A DNA stretch of 16,912 nucleotides from Spirochaeta sp. (GTDB taxonomy: Bacteria > Spirochaetota > Spirochaetia > Sphaerochaetales > Sphaerochaetaceae): positions 1 to 16,912 of the forward strand of contig JAIMZO010000009.1 in assembly GCA_020054965.1 (NCBI GenBank), in the 5' to 3' direction. Position 1 is the stretch's first letter, and every line of letters begins with the position of its first letter. Below are positions 1-7,850 of the stretch, piece after piece. Both the position numbers and the translations under genes were made by a program. The notes beneath the pieces were generated by a model. The model searched no databases. It worked only from the letters and a program-made list of their open reading frames with translations, and had not been told where the DNA came from.

Positions 1-160
1 AAGCCTCTTCAATGCTGGCAAACTCTTCTGGAGATGGCAAGGAAAGGTCCACCTTCTTGCCAGTGACCCGGTGGATGAACAAACCCTTCTGACCATCAAA
101 GGTCAAGCCGCGGAGTACTGGGGGAATCTCAAAGCTGATCTGCTTAGTAAACGTAGTCAT
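1..160 (-). CDS. Unrecognised protein, N-terminal fragment (cut by left edge)
   Basis: The first 53 residues are visible (MTTFTKQISFEIPPVLRGLT at the start, ending ...SPEEFASIEEA). I do not recognise the family. There is no signal peptide, membrane segment or nucleotide-binding motif in the visible part; it looks like the beginning of a soluble cytoplasmic protein. The start is well supported: an AGGAGG ribosome-binding site sits four bases before the ATG and overlaps the stop codon of the PHP gene, so translation is probably coupled. Only 9 bp separate it from the PHP gene, making it the last visible member of the DeoR-headed dehydrogenase operon. It does not resemble a lipoate ligase, which would have been a natural partner for the lipoylated E2. 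Confidence 0.75.
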   Translation of the reverse strand, partial: MTTFTKQISFEIPPVLRGLTFDGQKGLFIHRVTGKKVDLSLPSPEEFASIEEA

Positions 161-169
161 CGCTCCTCC

Positions 170-1486
170 TTAGACCTGTTCGTATAGTGAATATGGGTCA
201 TGCGTGTCCATCTTTCTTCCCAGAGCTGCATAGTGTGCCAATCTCTTCTCAAGAGAAGAACCAGATAATGGATTATCAGGATGGAACAGGCCAAGCGTAT
301 CATCACAGGAAGATAGCTTCTCATGAGCCACCAGCGCCCAAGCAGCATCAACCAGATGTCTTGCGGTAGGTTCCAATAGTTCAGGGCAGTTCATACTTTG
401 CCTGCTGCTGTTGATATCGACCCCACTGATCTCCATCAGGTTTCTCTCCCTGGCAAGCTTCTGCAAGCGAAGCATCTGCTCCTTGGTATTGCGTGGAGGC
501 ATATAGGTAATCGCAGGGAAGCCAATATCCACCAACACGTCCAACAGCTCCTCCAGGAACTCATCCTCAAACTTCTCTGCCTTCTTATCCCCGGTCACAC
601 TCTCAGCCACATCCCCAAGATAGGCATAGGCTGCAATGGCACCAATACTGTTGGCAAAGGTGACCACCTCACGAACATCCAGACACTCTTCCCTGGAAGG
701 CTGAATGAAGAACCGAGGCAGGAAGGTGCTCTTGTAGACTCCCAAGAGATCATACGCATAATGGGGATTGTCCTTGTCCAACAACCAATCCTGTACCTTT
801 CCTGCCAGGGTTAGTCCCAGCTCCTTCTTGAGGAAGTGCACCAGTTTCTCCCCTTTCCCAAACATGGAGATACTCTGGTTTGCCATAGCATAGAGAATGT
901 GCCGTTCGGTAACAGAGCCACCTTGGTCAGCTCTGCTCAGAGGGAGAACATCCCTTTCAAAATCAAGGTCGAAGCCATACGTTCCTACCAGAGCCTGCAA
1001 AGCTTCCACTTGTGCCTTGTTTCGTTGGTTTCGAATCGTCTGGACAGGTTTCAAGAACTCCTCGACAGTAGCAATATGCTGTTTAGGAACCCCGTGGACG
1101 CACATATAGGCTATTCCGATGCTGTCCGGATTGTTGAGCTTTCTATCCCCCAGAGGAGTGTCGAGAAAACTTGTCCTCAGCTCAAACCCTACCGTACTGG
1201 CGATACCGATATTCTGTGCTGCTTCCATCATCTCCCGGGCCGCACCAATACTGTCATGGTCAATACTACCCACAATACCCAGCCCTGCCTTCCAGGCAGC
1301 ATAGGCTGCTGCAGAAGGCTCATAGGGACTGAATGAATAGGTGGTATGCACATGATTGTTCACCTCTTCTAGCGCGGTTCTCTTAAGAAAGCCACTTTGA
1401 ATCAGAGAACCAATCTCACTACTCGAGGTGAGTCGAGTGGCAAGATCCCTATCATTGATGCTTTTTTCAAGCTGTTTCAAATCCAT
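170..1486 (-). CDS. PHP-domain metal-dependent phosphoesterase-like protein
   Basis: A 438-residue cytoplasmic protein with the PHP (polymerase and histidinol phosphatase) metal site. Visible ligands are the HxH pair in NNHVHTTYS (H45, H47), the DHDS motif (D76, H77), E102 in VGFELR, likely H131 and H196, and D357 in SGVDIN near the C-terminus. PHP proteins bind two or three divalent metals and hydrolyse phosphoesters; the substrate here cannot be read from sequence. The protein is longer than the compact YcdX/TrpH types, with about 200 residues between the metal motifs. It follows the fused E1 gene by 12 bp with an AAGGA site seven bases before the ATG, and precedes the left-edge gene by 9 bp, so it is co-transcribed with the 2-oxoacid dehydrogenase. 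A role on a phosphorylated intermediate is inference only. Confidence 0.85.
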   Translation of the reverse strand: MDLKQLEKSINDRDLATRLTSSSEIGSLIQSGFLKRTALEEVNNHVHTTYSFSPYEPSAAAYAAWKAGLGIVGSIDHDSIGAAREMMEAAQNIGIASTVGFELRTSFLDTPLGDRKLNNPDSIGIAYMCVHGVPKQHIATVEEFLKPVQTIRNQRNKAQVEALQALVGTYGFDLDFERDVLPLSRADQGGSVTERHILYAMANQSISMFGKGEKLVHFLKKELGLTLAGKVQDWLLDKDNPHYAYDLLGVYKSTFLPRFFIQPSREECLDVREVVTFANSIGAIAAYAYLGDVAESVTGDKKAEKFEDEFLEELLDVLVDIGFPAITYMPPRNTKEQMLRLQKLARERNLMEISGVDINSSRQSMNCPELLEPTARHLVDAAWALVAHEKLSSCDDTLGLFHPDNPLSGSSLEKRLAHYAALGRKMDTHDPYSLYEQV

Positions 1487-1498
1487 GGGCTTTCCTTA

Positions 1499-3952
1499 TC
1501 AGACACCGAGTCTTCTTGTCCTGAAGAACTCAACGTCAGTGAAATTGCTCTGGGGGACATAATCGGGAATCGGCAAAATCTGTTCGTGGATGGCGTCCAG
1601 TACCGAGTACTCCTGTGCAAAGTAGTACTCTTCCATTTCTGCTGGTGGGGTAATCCAGTTCTTCGATCCGACCACAATTGTCGGAGCATCGAGATAGTCA
1701 AAGGCAAGCCTACTGAGGTTGGAGCTTACGGTATGCAGATAACTGCCACGTTCCGAGCTGTCGGTCACGAAGACTGCCCTCCCTGTCTTCTTCACTGATT
1801 CAATCAACAACTCATACTTGAGTGGGTTGATCCATCTCAGGTCGATCACCTCTGCCTCAAGGCCCTTCTCAGCAAGCTGTTCTGCTGCCTTGATTGCAGT
1901 ATAGAGAGCGGGGCCAAGAGCAATAATGGTTACATCCTTACCTTCTCTCCTGATTACCGGTTCCCCTTCTGGAATCTCATAGTATCCCTCAGGAACCCCT
2001 TCCTTCACGAACATCTCGCCAATTCCATAGAGTTTCTGGCTCTCAAAGAATACTACAGGGTCAGTACCACGGAGCGCATAGTTGAGCATGCCTTTCACAT
2101 CATACGGTGTTGCAGGATACATTGCCTTCAATCCGGGGACGGAAGCGACCATGCTGGTCCATTCCTGTGAGTGCTGTGCACCATACTTGTTACCAACTGA
2201 TACACGAAGCACAAGCGGCATCTTCAGGACACCTGCGCTCATTGCCTGCCATTTGGGCATCTGGTTGAATACCTCATCCCCTGCACAACCAAGGAAGTCA
2301 CAGTACATCAACTCGACAACAGCTCGGCCACCGGCCATCGCATATCCTACTCCACTTCCAACGATTGCCGATTCAGCGATCGGGGTGTTGAAGAAACGGG
2401 AAGGAGGAAGCAGTTCTGTGAGACCACGGTAGCAGGCAAATGCTCCACCCCAATCTCGATGATCCTCTCCATAGGCAACCATCGTCGGGTCAATGGAGAA
2501 TCGATGGGCCATTGCCTCGAAGACAGCATCACGATACTGGTACTGTTTTGCAGCAGGCAGTTCCTTGCCGTTCTCGTCGTAGGCATAGCGACTTCTGCGG
2601 GCAATCTGCGTCACCCTTGCATTGTCTTCCAGTTTCTCCAGCAATACCGCTTCGCCATCATCCAGCTTCTCAACACTGCCATTGGAGAACATCACGGACT
2701 CAACAAAATGTTCATCCACCATGGGACTGAGTACCGGATCAACGGTAATCTCGAGCGTCTTTCTCATCTTCTCTTCAAGGATCGTATCAAACTGGTCAAG
2801 CTCTTCCTGGCTGACCAACTTGTTCTCAATGAGGTAGTTGCCGTAGGCCACGATGGGATCCTGGTTACGGAATGCTTCCAGTTCTTCCTTCGTCCTGTAG
2901 GTCATTGCATCACTGGGGCTGTGACCGCTGTAACGGTAGGTGATGGTGTCCATGAAAGCTGGACCTTCTCCCTTGAGGAGAATTTCTTTCTTGCGTGAGG
3001 TGGCATCTGCCACTGCAAGAGGGTTGAATCCATCAACACGTTCGGTGTGCATGGAGTACTCGTTGATAGCAGAGGCAACCCTTGCAGCAACCTTGTAGCC
3101 CATGGTTTCCCCAATTGGCTGACCGCCCATGGCATAGAGGTTGTCAAAACAGTTCAGCATAAAGGGAGGATACCCTGGGTTGTCTTCCCAGAGGGTCTTG
3201 TACTGGTCCATGGAGGAAAGCACCAATCCTTCATAGACAGGACCACGTGCAAGCGCTCCATCACCGATATTGGCGATGACGATTCCCTTCTTTCGGTTAA
3301 TCTTCTTATAGAGTGAAGCTCCTACGGCAATAGTACAGGAACCTCCAACAATTGCATTGTTGGGCATGCTTCCAAATGGCTTGAAGAAGGTATGCATCGA
3401 GCCACCAAGGCCTGCTGAGAATCCGGTCTTCTTTGCATAGATCTCTGCCAATGCACCGTACAGTACAAAGTTCTCTGCAAGGTCACGGACATTTTCCCCA
3501 GGGAAGTGCTTCTCTACAATCCTGTAGGTCTCCCCACCCATGAAGGATTCCATGATGGCAAGCAGTTCCTTGTCCTCCATCTTATGGATGGCACTCATGC
3601 TCTTGGCGAGAATCTCACCATGGCTACGATGCGAGCCAAAGATCTGATCCTCGGGGCCGAGAACCATTGCCTGCCCGACAGCTGCACTTTCCTGACCGGA
3701 TGAGAGGTGGGCTGGTCCACGGTGGTTGTATGAAATCCCCTGATACACACCCTCTTTCTTGATGGTATCCAACATGGTTTCAAATTTTCTAATCAAGAGC
3801 ATGTCATAGTACACACGGATCAAGCGTTCCTTTCCGTATTGCTTGAGCTCATTCTTGATGTTGCTCTTGTACTGGTTAACAGGAATCGAGGGTGTTTCAA
3901 TAATGAGAGGCTCCCTCAATTTTGCTGGATCAAATGGTATTGTTTTGGACAT
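1499..3952 (-). CDS. 2-oxoacid dehydrogenase E1, fused alpha-beta chains
   Basis: One 817-residue chain carries both halves of a thiamine-diphosphate-dependent E1. The alpha half (about residues 45-410) has GLGGSMH (182-188), GDGALARGPVYEG (230-242) and RYSGHSPSD (340-348). The beta half (about 473-800) has YGEDHRDWGG, NTPIAES (522-528), the DF...AGDEVFNQMPKW stretch, and the late PGLKAMYPATPYD and PVVFFE motifs. The GHSPSD..TYR pattern is closer to pyruvate/acetoin than branched-chain E1. The thiamine motif is unusual: the Asn normally close behind GDG is displaced by a roughly 15-residue insert (about 250-266) before FDNLYAMGG. It would decarboxylate a 2-oxoacid and pass the acyl group to E2. 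AAGGAG lies seven bases before the ATG; 11 bp separate it from E3. Substrate assignment (pyruvate, acetoin or other) is uncertain. Confidence 0.93.
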   Translation of the reverse strand: MSKTIPFDPAKLREPLIIETPSIPVNQYKSNIKNELKQYGKERLIRVYYDMLLIRKFETMLDTIKKEGVYQGISYNHRGPAHLSSGQESAAVGQAMVLGPEDQIFGSHRSHGEILAKSMSAIHKMEDKELLAIMESFMGGETYRIVEKHFPGENVRDLAENFVLYGALAEIYAKKTGFSAGLGGSMHTFFKPFGSMPNNAIVGGSCTIAVGASLYKKINRKKGIVIANIGDGALARGPVYEGLVLSSMDQYKTLWEDNPGYPPFMLNCFDNLYAMGGQPIGETMGYKVAARVASAINEYSMHTERVDGFNPLAVADATSRKKEILLKGEGPAFMDTITYRYSGHSPSDAMTYRTKEELEAFRNQDPIVAYGNYLIENKLVSQEELDQFDTILEEKMRKTLEITVDPVLSPMVDEHFVESVMFSNGSVEKLDDGEAVLLEKLEDNARVTQIARRSRYAYDENGKELPAAKQYQYRDAVFEAMAHRFSIDPTMVAYGEDHRDWGGAFACYRGLTELLPPSRFFNTPIAESAIVGSGVGYAMAGGRAVVELMYCDFLGCAGDEVFNQMPKWQAMSAGVLKMPLVLRVSVGNKYGAQHSQEWTSMVASVPGLKAMYPATPYDVKGMLNYALRGTDPVVFFESQKLYGIGEMFVKEGVPEGYYEIPEGEPVIRREGKDVTIIALGPALYTAIKAAEQLAEKGLEAEVIDLRWINPLKYELLIESVKKTGRAVFVTDSSERGSYLHTVSSNLSRLAFDYLDAPTIVVGSKNWITPPAEMEEYYFAQEYSVLDAIHEQILPIPDYVPQSNFTDVEFFRTRRLGV

Positions 3953-3963
3953 ATCGTTACTCC

Positions 3964-5316
3964 TTACAGACTATGGTCGAGTGCAAAGCAAGCATCCTTG
4001 ATAAGCTCGGACACACTCGGATGTGGAAATACTATCTCTTTGACGTCCTGGACCCTGAGCTCTGCTTCAATAAGAGCAGAAGCGCCCCAGATCATCTCGC
4101 TGCTGTAGGGTCCCAGCAAATGAACTCCAAGAATGGCACCACTTTCCTGGTGACAGATCACTTTCACCAAGCCGGATGCACGCTTGCCTTGCTCAGCGAG
4201 GAAACGACCGTTTGCACGCATCTGCACGGTTTGACTCTTCACAGGAATGCCTTTCTCCTTGGCTTCCTTTTCTGTGATGCCACAACCAGCTGCCTCGGGA
4301 TTCGCATAAACAGCCCAGGGAATTGCGTTGTAGCGCATGCGCATCTCTCTTGAGCCGAAGATATTGGAAACGGCAACCTCTGCCATGCGGGATGCACTAT
4401 GGGCAAGGAGGGAGCGACCATTCACATCTCCAATCGCCCAGATATTGGCAACATTGGTCTGCAGACGGTCATTTACCACTACCCCTTGTCGGTCGATATC
4501 CACTCCAAGCTTCTCCAGCCCCTGGGTGTTCGGCCTACGCCCAACACTCATGAGGACCAGTGCTGCTTCAGTGGACTGTTTATTTCCCTTGGCATCGGTA
4601 TAGAACACCGCTTCCTTGGTAATTTCCTCTACCTTGCAACCAAGGCGGAAGTCCACTTCCTTGAGCTCACGTCTCATCAGCTTGGCGAATTCGCCATCCA
4701 TCATGGGAAGAATCTCGTCCATCATCTCTATGACGGTGACCTTGGTCCCAATCATGGAGAAAAACGAAGCGAATTCAATGCCGATCACCCCACCACCGAT
4801 GACAACCAGGGATTTGGGCACTTCCTCGAGGTCCAGGATCTCATTACTGGTGAGCACATGTCCCAATTTTGCTCCAGGGATAGGTGGAACAAAAGCGGAA
4901 GAACCGGTGGCGACCATCAGGTATGAACCTTCATAGACTGTTTCCCCAACCTTCACATGATGAGGGTCGATGAATTCAGCTTCACCAAAAACCGTTTCCA
5001 CCTTGTTCGATTTCATCAGGAACTCGATGCCACTCCTGAGCGTCCTGACCGTATCATTCTTCCAGGTCATTGCGTCAGGTAGGCTGAATGTCACCGAGGC
5101 AGCCTCGAGGCCTTGTTTTGCCCCATCAAGTGCATGATGGTAGAGCTTGGCACTGTTCAGAAGGCTCTTGGTGGGGATACACCCCCAGTTTGTACAGACC
5201 CCCCCAAGGTGTCCTCTCTCTATGAGCAGGACTCTCTTGCCGAGTGCACCTGCCCTTTCTGCAGCAACATATCCACCAGGACCGCTGCCAACTACGATTA
5301 AGTCATAGGTACTCAT
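3964..5316 (-). CDS. lpdA: Dihydrolipoyl dehydrogenase (E3)
   Basis: A 450-residue flavoprotein disulfide reductase that reoxidises the dihydrolipoyl arm of E2 with FAD and NAD+. The FAD Rossmann motif GSGPGG is at residues 10-15, the redox disulfide is C41/C46 in GGVCTNWGCIPTK, the NAD-binding motif is VVIGGGVIGIEFA near the middle, the second FAD motif is WAIGDV, and the C-terminal dimer-interface His-Glu pair is in FPHPSVSELI. Length is slightly under the usual 460-475. The gene lies between E2 (9-bp gap) and the fused E1 (11-bp gap); GGGAGG precedes the ATG by four bases. All catalytic residues are present. Lipoamide dehydrogenase rather than mercuric or glutathione reductase is supported by the disulfide motif and by the E1-E2 neighbours. 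Confidence 0.95.
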   Translation of the reverse strand: MSTYDLIVVGSGPGGYVAAERAGALGKRVLLIERGHLGGVCTNWGCIPTKSLLNSAKLYHHALDGAKQGLEAASVTFSLPDAMTWKNDTVRTLRSGIEFLMKSNKVETVFGEAEFIDPHHVKVGETVYEGSYLMVATGSSAFVPPIPGAKLGHVLTSNEILDLEEVPKSLVVIGGGVIGIEFASFFSMIGTKVTVIEMMDEILPMMDGEFAKLMRRELKEVDFRLGCKVEEITKEAVFYTDAKGNKQSTEAALVLMSVGRRPNTQGLEKLGVDIDRQGVVVNDRLQTNVANIWAIGDVNGRSLLAHSASRMAEVAVSNIFGSREMRMRYNAIPWAVYANPEAAGCGITEKEAKEKGIPVKSQTVQMRANGRFLAEQGKRASGLVKVICHQESGAILGVHLLGPYSSEMIWGASALIEAELRVQDVKEIVFPHPSVSELIKDACFALDHSL

Positions 5317-5325
5317 GCATCCTCC

Positions 5326-6660
5326 CTACAGTGCCAACAAGAGATCAATGGAGGCAATGTTGTCCATCAATGCCTTCAGGAAGCGTGCAGCATCTGCGCC
5401 ATCGACTGCCTGGTGGTCCATTGTCAGCGAGAGTCCGATCTTCTCAATAAAGACGATATCCCCATCCTCGTCCTCTACCGGCGTGAGGGTAATGCCGCCA
5501 ACCCCAAGGATGGCAACCTCAGGTGCGTTGAGCACCGGGGTGAACGCATCAATACCGAAGGCTCCTACATTACTTACCGTAAAGGTTGACCCACTGAGTT
5601 CGTCAGGTTGGGCGGTTCCTTCCTTGCACTTCTCGACCAGGGTCTTGGTTTCTTCAGAGAGCTGGCGGAGGCTGAGCATATCACTGTTTCGCACCACCGG
5701 GACCAGAAGACCCTTCGGTGTGTCGGTAGCGACGCCAAGATGCACATGGCTAAAGCGCAATATCTTATCCCCAAGGAAGTGTGCATTGAATGCAGGGAAT
5801 TCCAGCAAGGTTCTGCTGACGGCGAAGAGGATCAGATCATTGATTGTAACCTTATTCAAACCAAGTTCACTCTTTGCATTCTTGAATCCAGCTCTCAGAC
5901 GTTTGAGGGCGCGTGCATCAGCCTGGGCATGGAGGGTAAGCTGGCAAGTGGAATGGATGGACTCCATCATCCGTCTGGCGGTCACCTTGCGTACTCCCTT
6001 CACCGGAATCTCCTGAATCTCTTCAGAGACTTCTCCCATGCGTGATGGGGTAGCAATCGCAGGTTTCACCTGTAGGTCGGAAGAGAGGACCCTACCTCCA
6101 ATGCCGTTGCCACGTCCTGGAGCCTGGACTCCCTGTTCAAGAGCCTGCTGTCTTGCAACCGGACTGAGAGGCTCGCCAGCCACTGAGGCTACATCACGTT
6201 CAATGATGCGACCTTTCGGGCCGGTGGGCTGTACAGAGGAGAGGGGGACTCCCATGGAGGAAGCCAGATTGCGTGCCCTGGGGCTGGAACCCTGAGCCTT
6301 GCCGGCCGTAGAGGGGGGAGCAGCTTTTTCAGGTTGTGTGTCCCCAGCTGGTGCTGTTTCCTGTTTCTCTTCCTTTGGTTGCCCTTTATTGGTTTCTGCC
6401 TTGGGAAGTTCGACCTTCTCGCCTTCCTCCCCGATTATGACGATGGGAACCATTACTGGAACATCATCCCCTTCCTCATACAGTATGGCCAGTACAACAC
6501 CTTCAGCAGTCGATTCAACGTCAATGGTTGACTTATCGGTCTCAGCTGAGCATAGGACATCCCCTACAGCAACCTTGTCACCTACTTTGACATTCCATTC
6601 CACAATAATGCAGGATTCCACTGAGTTTCCCTGTTTGGGCATCACAACTTGTTGTGCCAT
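5326..6660 (-). CDS. Dihydrolipoamide acyltransferase (E2)
   Basis: A 444-residue E2 core protein. The N-terminal lipoyl domain (about 1-85) has the lipoylation lysine K43 in ETDKSTIDVES. A Pro/Ala/Glu/Lys-rich linker follows (86-124), then a peripheral-subunit-binding domain (126-158; SPRARNLASSMGV...TGPKGRI). A second, more divergent copy of the same pattern follows at about 166-196 (SPVARQQALEQGV...GGRVLSSDL). The catalytic acyltransferase domain (about 215-444) ends with DHQAVDG, carrying the active-site H416 and D420. It transfers the acyl group from E1 to CoA and forms the structural core of the complex. GAGGAG lies seven bases before the ATG; the gene starts 12 bp after the DeoR regulator and ends 9 bp before E3. 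Acetyl-transferase is the simplest reading, but the acyl specificity is not fixed by sequence. Confidence 0.93.
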   Translation of the reverse strand: MAQQVVMPKQGNSVESCIIVEWNVKVGDKVAVGDVLCSAETDKSTIDVESTAEGVVLAILYEEGDDVPVMVPIVIIGEEGEKVELPKAETNKGQPKEEKQETAPAGDTQPEKAAPPSTAGKAQGSSPRARNLASSMGVPLSSVQPTGPKGRIIERDVASVAGEPLSPVARQQALEQGVQAPGRGNGIGGRVLSSDLQVKPAIATPSRMGEVSEEIQEIPVKGVRKVTARRMMESIHSTCQLTLHAQADARALKRLRAGFKNAKSELGLNKVTINDLILFAVSRTLLEFPAFNAHFLGDKILRFSHVHLGVATDTPKGLLVPVVRNSDMLSLRQLSEETKTLVEKCKEGTAQPDELSGSTFTVSNVGAFGIDAFTPVLNAPEVAILGVGGITLTPVEDEDGDIVFIEKIGLSLTMDHQAVDGADAARFLKALMDNIASIDLLLAL

Positions 6661-6672
6661 GTGTTCACTCCT

Positions 6673-7428
6673 CTACTTTGCAATAAGGACCTCAACACCC
6701 TGCTCCTCGAGCTGGGTGATCAGGTCTGCAGGAAAACCACTGTCTGTGACAATGGTATCTATCTCTGTTACCGGCATGATCCGCACAAACCCACGATTCC
6801 CCACTTTTGAGGAATCAACGCACAACACCCGCCGCGTTGCTTGTGCGCACATGCGTTGTACCACCTGTGCATTTTCGATCAAGCTGGTGGTAAGTCCATG
6901 TTCCATGGTGAAGCCATCCGTACCGAAGAAGGTGGTGGATACATGGTAGTTCTCTATCTGGGAAATGGCAGCAGGCCCGACAAGGGCCTCAGCTTCGCTT
7001 CGGTACTCTCCACCCACCAGCGTGACCTGAAGCTGGGTATTCGCCCGTGCATAGGGCAGAATGAGCGTTGAATTGGTAACCACCCGTACATTTCTTTTCC
7101 CAAATATGTGCCTGGGAATCAGGGAACAGGTGGAACCATTGGTAATCATGATAAAGTCATTATCCTTTACCAAGGTGGCAGCGAGTTTTGCAATCAGATC
7201 TTTTTTTGTGGTATTGGTATCATCACGAACGGCGGCTTGGGGAGCTGAGGCTACCACGACCCGGCCATGGCTTCGTATAACAAGACCTTTGGAATCCAGG
7301 TCGCGTAAATCCCCCCTGATGGTAACCGCAGAGACTCCCAGCTCTTCACTGAGCCGGGAAACAGGATACTCTTCACCACTTTTCAGAAGCTGGAGTATGT
7401 GTTTTTCCCGAGGGGAAAGCCCTATCAT
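6673..7428 (-). CDS. DeoR-family transcriptional regulator
   Basis: A 251-residue protein with an N-terminal DeoR helix-turn-helix (about 3-57: IL.LL..GEEYPVSRLSEELGVSAVTIRGDLRDLDSKGLVIRSHG) and a C-terminal sugar-phosphate sensor domain of the phosphosugar-isomerase fold (TNGSTCSLIPRH, VTNSTLI, LVGGEYR, GTDGFTMEHGLTT, VDSSKVG). The start at the ATG of MIGLSPREK is preferred to a GTG three codons upstream because AGGAG lies eight bases before this ATG but directly abuts the GTG. It is the first gene of the E2-E3-E1-PHP operon and has three 11-bp-spaced GAAAG repeats just below its promoter, which suggests self-repression relieved by a sugar phosphate. DeoR-type RhaR proteins regulate rhamnose genes in Bacilli and Rhizobium, so it could also act on the adjacent rhamnose operons; that is inference. 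Confidence 0.9.
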   Translation of the reverse strand: MIGLSPREKHILQLLKSGEEYPVSRLSEELGVSAVTIRGDLRDLDSKGLVIRSHGRVVVASAPQAAVRDDTNTTKKDLIAKLAATLVKDNDFIMITNGSTCSLIPRHIFGKRNVRVVTNSTLILPYARANTQLQVTLVGGEYRSEAEALVGPAAISQIENYHVSTTFFGTDGFTMEHGLTTSLIENAQVVQRMCAQATRRVLCVDSSKVGNRGFVRIMPVTEIDTIVTDSGFPADLITQLEEQGVEVLIAK

Positions 7429-7442
7429 ATGATACACTCCTA

Positions 7443-7469
7443 CTTTCTTATCGCTTTCATTACGCTTTC
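7443..7469 (-). promoter_or_regulatory. Candidate DeoR operator: three GAAAG repeats at 11-bp spacing
   Basis: CTTTC on the plus strand (GAAAG on the minus strand) begins at 7443, 7454 and 7465, an exact 11-bp period, directly downstream of the -10 box. Two of the three copies extend to GAAAGCG. DeoR-family operators are often tandem GAAA/TTTC repeats, and this position would let a bound repressor block initiation or early elongation. A separate 8-bp palindrome TTTCGAAA lies at 7504-7511, just upstream of the -35 box, and could be a further contact. Assignment to this regulator is inferred from position. Confidence 0.5.
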
Positions 7470-7470
7470 G

Positions 7471-7499
7471 ATTCTATGATAGTATCGCAAACTTATCAA
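7471..7499 (-). promoter_or_regulatory. Sigma70-type promoter of the DeoR/dehydrogenase operon
   Basis: On the minus strand a TTGATA -35 (7494-7499) and a TAGAAT -10 (7471-7476) are separated by exactly 17 bp, each 5/6 to consensus. Transcription would start near 7464, about 36 bases before the DeoR start codon. It lies in the 82-bp space after rhaM and is the only convincing promoter for the six-gene operon to its left. Confidence 0.75.
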
Positions 7500-7519
7500 G
7501 TGTTTTCGAAAGATATCCG

Positions 7520-7831
7520 TTAATCCATATGAAAGACTTCCTCCAAGGGAAGCGAGATTGGTGAGTTGTCTTCATTCGTGTCCATAATATCAGCCATATA
7601 GGCCCACCACTTCTGGACAACGGGGTTGGAGCCAAGGTCCTGACTCCCCGCGGTTCCCTCTGTTCTCTGAAAAGCAAAGAGCATTCCACTATCCCGGTCA
7701 AGGAAGATGGTGTAGTCAGAAACCCCACTTTCCTTGAGAATCGCCTTCAACTCCGGCCAGATTTCATCATGACGCCTCTTGTACTCTTCTTCATTTCCTT
7801 TCTTCAACTGCATGACAAATGCTTGTCTCAT
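7520..7831 (-). CDS. rhaM: L-rhamnose mutarotase
   Basis: A 103-residue protein of the YiiL/RhaM family (E. coli RhaM is 104 residues), which interconverts the alpha and beta anomers of L-rhamnose so that the isomerase receives the right one. It matches the family nearly end to end: the MRQAFVMQL start, Y17 and the catalytic-position H21 in EEEYKRRHDEIWPEL, the acidic LDRDSGMLFA strand, VVQKWWAYMADIM, and the closing DNSP...EVFHMD. It follows the second permease by 19 bp, as RhaU follows RhaQ in the Rhizobium rhaSTPQU operon. No clear terminator follows it, so some transcripts may continue into the DeoR gene. Confidence 0.95.
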   Translation of the reverse strand: MRQAFVMQLKKGNEEEYKRRHDEIWPELKAILKESGVSDYTIFLDRDSGMLFAFQRTEGTAGSQDLGSNPVVQKWWAYMADIMDTNEDNSPISLPLEEVFHMD

Positions 7832-7850
7832 GGTAATGGCTCTCCTAATT

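Noticed and set aside
7429..7437. GTG start for the DeoR gene
   Set aside because: The AGGAG site directly abuts the GTG, leaving no spacer, but sits eight bases before the ATG at 7428.
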